Source: Syntrophomonadaceae bacterium (GTDB taxonomy: Bacteria; Bacillota; Dethiobacteria; SKNC01). From it: DNA of 7,761 nucleotides. Location of the stretch: NCBI GenBank assembly GCA_003555415.1, contig PWHX01000040.1, positions 1 to 7,761 on the forward strand. Reading direction: 5' to 3'. Within the stretch, counting starts at the first letter, position 1, and the number at the start of each line of letters is the position of its first letter. The position numbers and the translations under genes were made by a program. Positions 6,249 to 7,761 of the stretch are shown in pieces. The notes under the pieces were generated by a model, which saw only the letters and a program-made list of their open reading frames with translations, had not been told where the DNA came from and ran no database searches.

Positions 6249-6310
6249 AATAGGAGCTGTCCTAATGGTGTCAGATAATACACTAAAGGGGGAGCTCCTA
6301 TTATATTTTT
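6249..6310 (+). terminator. Long imperfect palindrome, probable terminator after the SpoIID/LytB gene
   Basis: AATAGGAGCT (6249-6258) pairs perfectly with AGCTCCTATT (6293-6302), and the interior folds further: TGGTGT (6266-6271) with ACACTA (6280-6285) and CC (6261-6262) with GG (6289-6290), interrupted by an AA/AA internal loop. The T-rich TTATATTTTT follows on the + strand, and a T-rich run also follows on the - strand, so it could terminate in both directions. At 54 nt it is much longer than the two other terminators here, so it may have originated as a mobile-element remnant. Confidence 0.65.
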
Positions 6311-6322
6311 AATATAGTGAAA

Positions 6323-6350
6323 GCATAAATTATTTATAACCGCATATTTA
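6323..6350 (+). promoter_or_regulatory. Candidate sigma-E (mother-cell) promoter for yabP
   Basis: GCATAAA at 6323-6329 fits the sigma-E -35 (KMATATT) at five of seven positions. CATATTTA at 6343-6350 keeps the CATA core of the -10 (CATACANT). The 13 nt spacer is slightly short. In B. subtilis the yabP-yabQ genes belong to the sigma-E regulon, which makes this placement sensible, but the -10 is poor. Confidence 0.35.
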
Positions 6351-6406
6351 TGAAACTAAAGAAAATATTACTTGTTTTTATAAGGTAAAGGAGGCATGGG
6401 TAAAAA

Positions 6407-6709
6407 ATGGAAGACAATAAAAGGCGTCAGGAAAATCAACAGCATAAACTAGTGATCGACAATAGGGAGTACATGGAGATAAATGGGGTTGTTAACGTGG
6501 ACAGTTTTGATGATGAAGAGATTGTATTAGAAACTGAAATGGGCCTGCTGGCAATTAGAGGTGAAAACCTTCATATCAGACACCTTAATTTAGAAGAAGG
6601 TGAATTGAATATAGAAGGGTTTGTGCTGGAGCTGGCATATTCTGAAGAAAGAGGATCAAAAGGATTAGGGGGTAAAGGTAAAGGTTTCCTGGAACGATTA
6701 TTCAAGTAG
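6407..6709 (+). CDS. yabP: Sporulation protein YabP
   Basis: A 100-aa YabP/YqfC-family sporulation protein, the same size as B. subtilis YabP. After a charged, Gln-rich lead (1-13) come the family elements HKLVIDNREYMEINGV (13-28), NVDSFDDEEIVLETEMGLLA (30-49), IRGENLHIRHLNLEEGEL (50-67) and a Gly/Lys tail ending FLERLFK. YabP is made in the mother cell and linked to spore coat or envelope assembly; its biochemical role is not established. ATG 6407 is preceded by AAAGGAGG (6387-6394) with a rather long 12 nt spacer. An out-of-frame ATG at 6396 lies too close to that site and would give an 18-codon peptide overlapping the start of yabP. It heads a likely operon with yabQ and divIC. Confidence 0.95.
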   Translation: MEDNKRRQENQQHKLVIDNREYMEINGVVNVDSFDDEEIVLETEMGLLAIRGENLHIRHLNLEEGELNIEGFVLELAYSEERGSKGLGGKGKGFLERLFK

Positions 6710-6753
6710 CTTAAAAGTGGTTCTCTGGTTTATTTGAGTAATTGAAAATCCTT

Positions 6754-6760
6754 GGAGGTG
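6754..6760 (+). promoter_or_regulatory. Shine-Dalgarno site that decides the yabQ start
   Basis: GGAGGTG stands 5 nt before GTG 6766. The longer in-frame start at TTG 6742 would place this site inside the gene and has no good site of its own. Confidence 0.75.
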
Positions 6761-6765
6761 AACTG

Positions 6766-7257
6766 GTGTCAGCTGAAAGTGATTTTTATATTTTAAGTTC
6801 TCTAATTGCCATAGGCTTAGTAATGGGCATTTTTTTTGATATATATCATGTTATAAAAAGTTTTTGCAGAGCCAGGCGCAGGCTCAACATCATAACAGAC
6901 TTTTTTTTATGGATGACCATAACTTTATTTGTGGCTTTTGGCCTTATTTTTATAAACTGGGGAGAAGTTCGACTTTACGTTTTCCTGGCTATAGGTCTGG
7001 GCCTTTTATCATATTACTTGTTCTTAAGTTCTACTTGCCGGAAGGTAATTGTCTTTTTGGTCCGAAAAGTATTGACTTTATTAACGTTTTTTCGTAAAAT
7101 ATGTTCAACTATATTTAACCCTTTATTAACTACTATAAAAAAATTATTATTGTTTATAAAAAAAATAATTTATATCCCTGTTAAAAAGCTAAAAGATTTT
7201 AAATCGAAAATTAATAAAAACTTAAAGAAATTTATTGATAAAAGCAGGATTTTTTAA
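6766..7257 (+). CDS. yabQ: Spore cortex/sporulation membrane protein YabQ
   Basis: A YabQ-family membrane protein of 163 aa, shorter than B. subtilis YabQ (about 211 aa). YabQ is a mother-cell protein needed for cortex formation in B. subtilis. Hydrophobic segments lie at about 8-27, 44-66 and 69-87. The conserved layout is visible: LGVSFD-like GIFFDIYHVI (21-30), the ITDFFLWM stretch (43-50), and GEVRLYVFLAIGLGLLSYYL (66-85). The C-terminal third alternates hydrophobic and Lys/Arg residues (for example TIKKLLLFIKKIIYIPVKK) and looks like amphipathic membrane-surface helices. Codons are very AT-rich there. GTG 6766 is chosen for its ribosome-binding site and for the N-terminus matching the family. 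It follows yabP by 56 nt with no terminator and precedes divIC by 49 nt. Confidence 0.9.
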   Translation: MSAESDFYILSSLIAIGLVMGIFFDIYHVIKSFCRARRRLNIITDFFLWMTITLFVAFGLIFINWGEVRLYVFLAIGLGLLSYYLFLSSTCRKVIVFLVRKVLTLLTFFRKICSTIFNPLLTTIKKLLLFIKKIIYIPVKKLKDFKSKINKNLKKFIDKSRIF

Positions 7258-7306
7258 AATAAATAGAGAAGCTAACATGACTGAGTACAGGGTGTAGGGG
7301 GAGAAG

Positions 7307-7687
7307 ATGGTTAATGGTGAGCTGCCAGACAAGTGGCAAAAAAAAGACTCGGCTAAAGTAAAAAAAATAGGAAAGAAGAAGCAGAAATCAATATATTACA
7401 AAGGTGTTATAGTAATATTTGGAATATTTATGTGCTATTTCAGTGTGCTTTTCATAAATCAGCATATGCAAAAAAATGAAATGGAATCCAGGTTGTTTGA
7501 GCTTAGGGAAGAAATAAAAGTAGTTAAAAGTATTAATGAAGAATTACAAAAAGAAGTAGAACTTCTTTATAATCCTGAATATATTGAATCATTAGCCAGA
7601 AAAGAATTGGGGTTGATAAAATCAGACGAAATTATATTTGATGTAGATAGAAGCAGGTATGTTTACCAGGAAAAAAATGAGGAATAA
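7307..7687 (+). CDS. divIC: Septum formation initiator DivIC (FtsB family)
   Basis: Bitopic divisome protein of 126 aa, almost exactly the B. subtilis DivIC length (125). In B. subtilis DivIC works with FtsL and DivIB to activate septal peptidoglycan synthesis. A Lys-rich cytoplasmic tail (1-29) precedes one membrane segment at 31-50, then a heptad-like coiled coil at about 53-87 (MESRLFELREEIKVVKSINE and onward). The conserved family end YNPEYIESLARKELGLIKSD (88-107) follows. Initiation is at ATG 7307 after a GGGGGAG site. Co-location with yabP and yabQ matches B. subtilis. A house-keeping division gene downstream of sporulation genes may need an additional vegetative promoter; none is obvious in the 49 nt before it. 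FtsL is the main alternative but normally lies next to mraW and pbpB. Confidence 0.93.
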   Translation: MVNGELPDKWQKKDSAKVKKIGKKKQKSIYYKGVIVIFGIFMCYFSVLFINQHMQKNEMESRLFELREEIKVVKSINEELQKEVELLYNPEYIESLARKELGLIKSDEIIFDVDRSRYVYQEKNEE

Positions 7688-7743
7688 GCTTTTTGTATTG
7701 TTTAAAATATTCATTAGATATATTGAGGAGGAATTTTTTTAGT

Positions 7744-7761
7744 ATGTCACTTGAAGTTGGC
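7744..7761 (+). CDS. yabR: Start of a YabR-like S1-domain RNA-binding protein (partial)
   Basis: Only six codons, MSLEVG, are present before the window ends. They match the N-terminus of B. subtilis YabR (MSIEVG), an S1-domain RNA-binding protein encoded directly after divIC. A GAGGAGG site at 7725-7731 lies 12 nt upstream of ATG 7744. The position and the peptide agree, but the fragment is too short to prove the family on its own. Confidence 0.65.

Noticed and set aside
6221..6406. Search for a hidden rqcP (S4-domain) gene in the gap before yabP
   Set aside because: No readable frame resembles an S4 domain; the interval is occupied by the palindrome and AT-rich leader.
6864..7097. Second + strand open frame overlapping yabQ
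   Set aside because: It is in another frame of yabQ, which matches its family; the alternative peptide is not recognisable.
7698..7724. TTGTTT and TATATT as a promoter for yabR
   Set aside because: The spacer is only 15 nt, and the region is AT-rich enough to give such matches by chance.
1..7761. Possible defence system, mobile island, CRISPR array, tRNA or rRNA
   Set aside because: Gene order is that of a conserved housekeeping and sporulation block on one strand, with no transposase, repeat array, or structural RNA sequence visible.

Overview
The window is a conserved chromosomal block of a low-GC, endospore-forming Firmicute, most likely a member of the Clostridia. The evidence is the gene content and order: end of mfd, PrsA-like foldase, spoVT, SpoVB/MurJ-type flippase, mazG/yabN, hup, a SpoIID/LytB-domain protein, yabP, yabQ, divIC and the first codons of a yabR-like S1 gene. 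This parallels the Bacillus subtilis mfd-spoVT-yabM-yabN-yabO-yabP-yabQ-divIC-yabR region, with hup added as is common in Clostridia. All genes lie on the + strand. The two exported proteins (the foldase and the SpoIID/LytB protein) are extremely acidic, while the cytoplasmic proteins are not. That fits, but does not prove, a haloalkaliphilic or otherwise salt- or alkali-adapted organism.

Layout. 1-123 is the C-terminal end of a larger protein, probably the transcription-repair coupling factor Mfd. A good sigma-A-like promoter overlaps its stop codon and would serve the PrsA-like lipoprotein (186-1121). A sigma-G-like promoter follows, then spoVT (1220-1774) and a strong intrinsic terminator. 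An extended -10 promoter next to that terminator starts a unit of the flippase (1922-3547) and mazG (3551-4735), which are only 3 nt apart. hup (4829-5101) may have its own weak promoter and ends in a second strong terminator. The SpoIID/LytB gene (5222-6220) stands alone and is followed by a long imperfect palindrome. A possible sigma-E-type promoter precedes yabP (6407-6709), yabQ (6766-7257) and divIC (7307-7687). yabR begins at 7744 and runs out of the window.

How the genes work together. SpoVT, YabP, YabQ and probably the flippase and the SpoIID/LytB protein belong to sporulation and envelope remodelling. DivIC belongs to the divisome, the PrsA-like protein to extracytoplasmic folding, MazG/YabN to nucleotide-pool housekeeping, and HU to nucleoid structure. 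There is no mobile element with a transposase, CRISPR array, rRNA or tRNA, and no intergenic gap exceeds 300 bases (the longest, 6221-6406, holds the palindrome and the candidate sigma-E promoter).

I do not see a wholly new system here. The points most worth a second look are: a YabN/MazG protein whose tetrapyrrole-methylase domain has lost its second half; a SpoIID/LytB gene where rqcP (yabO) is expected; a parvulin domain that lacks a family hallmark; and the palindrome at 6249-6302. Several start codons were moved downstream of the longest possible ORF because Shine-Dalgarno spacing and family N-termini support the shorter versions.
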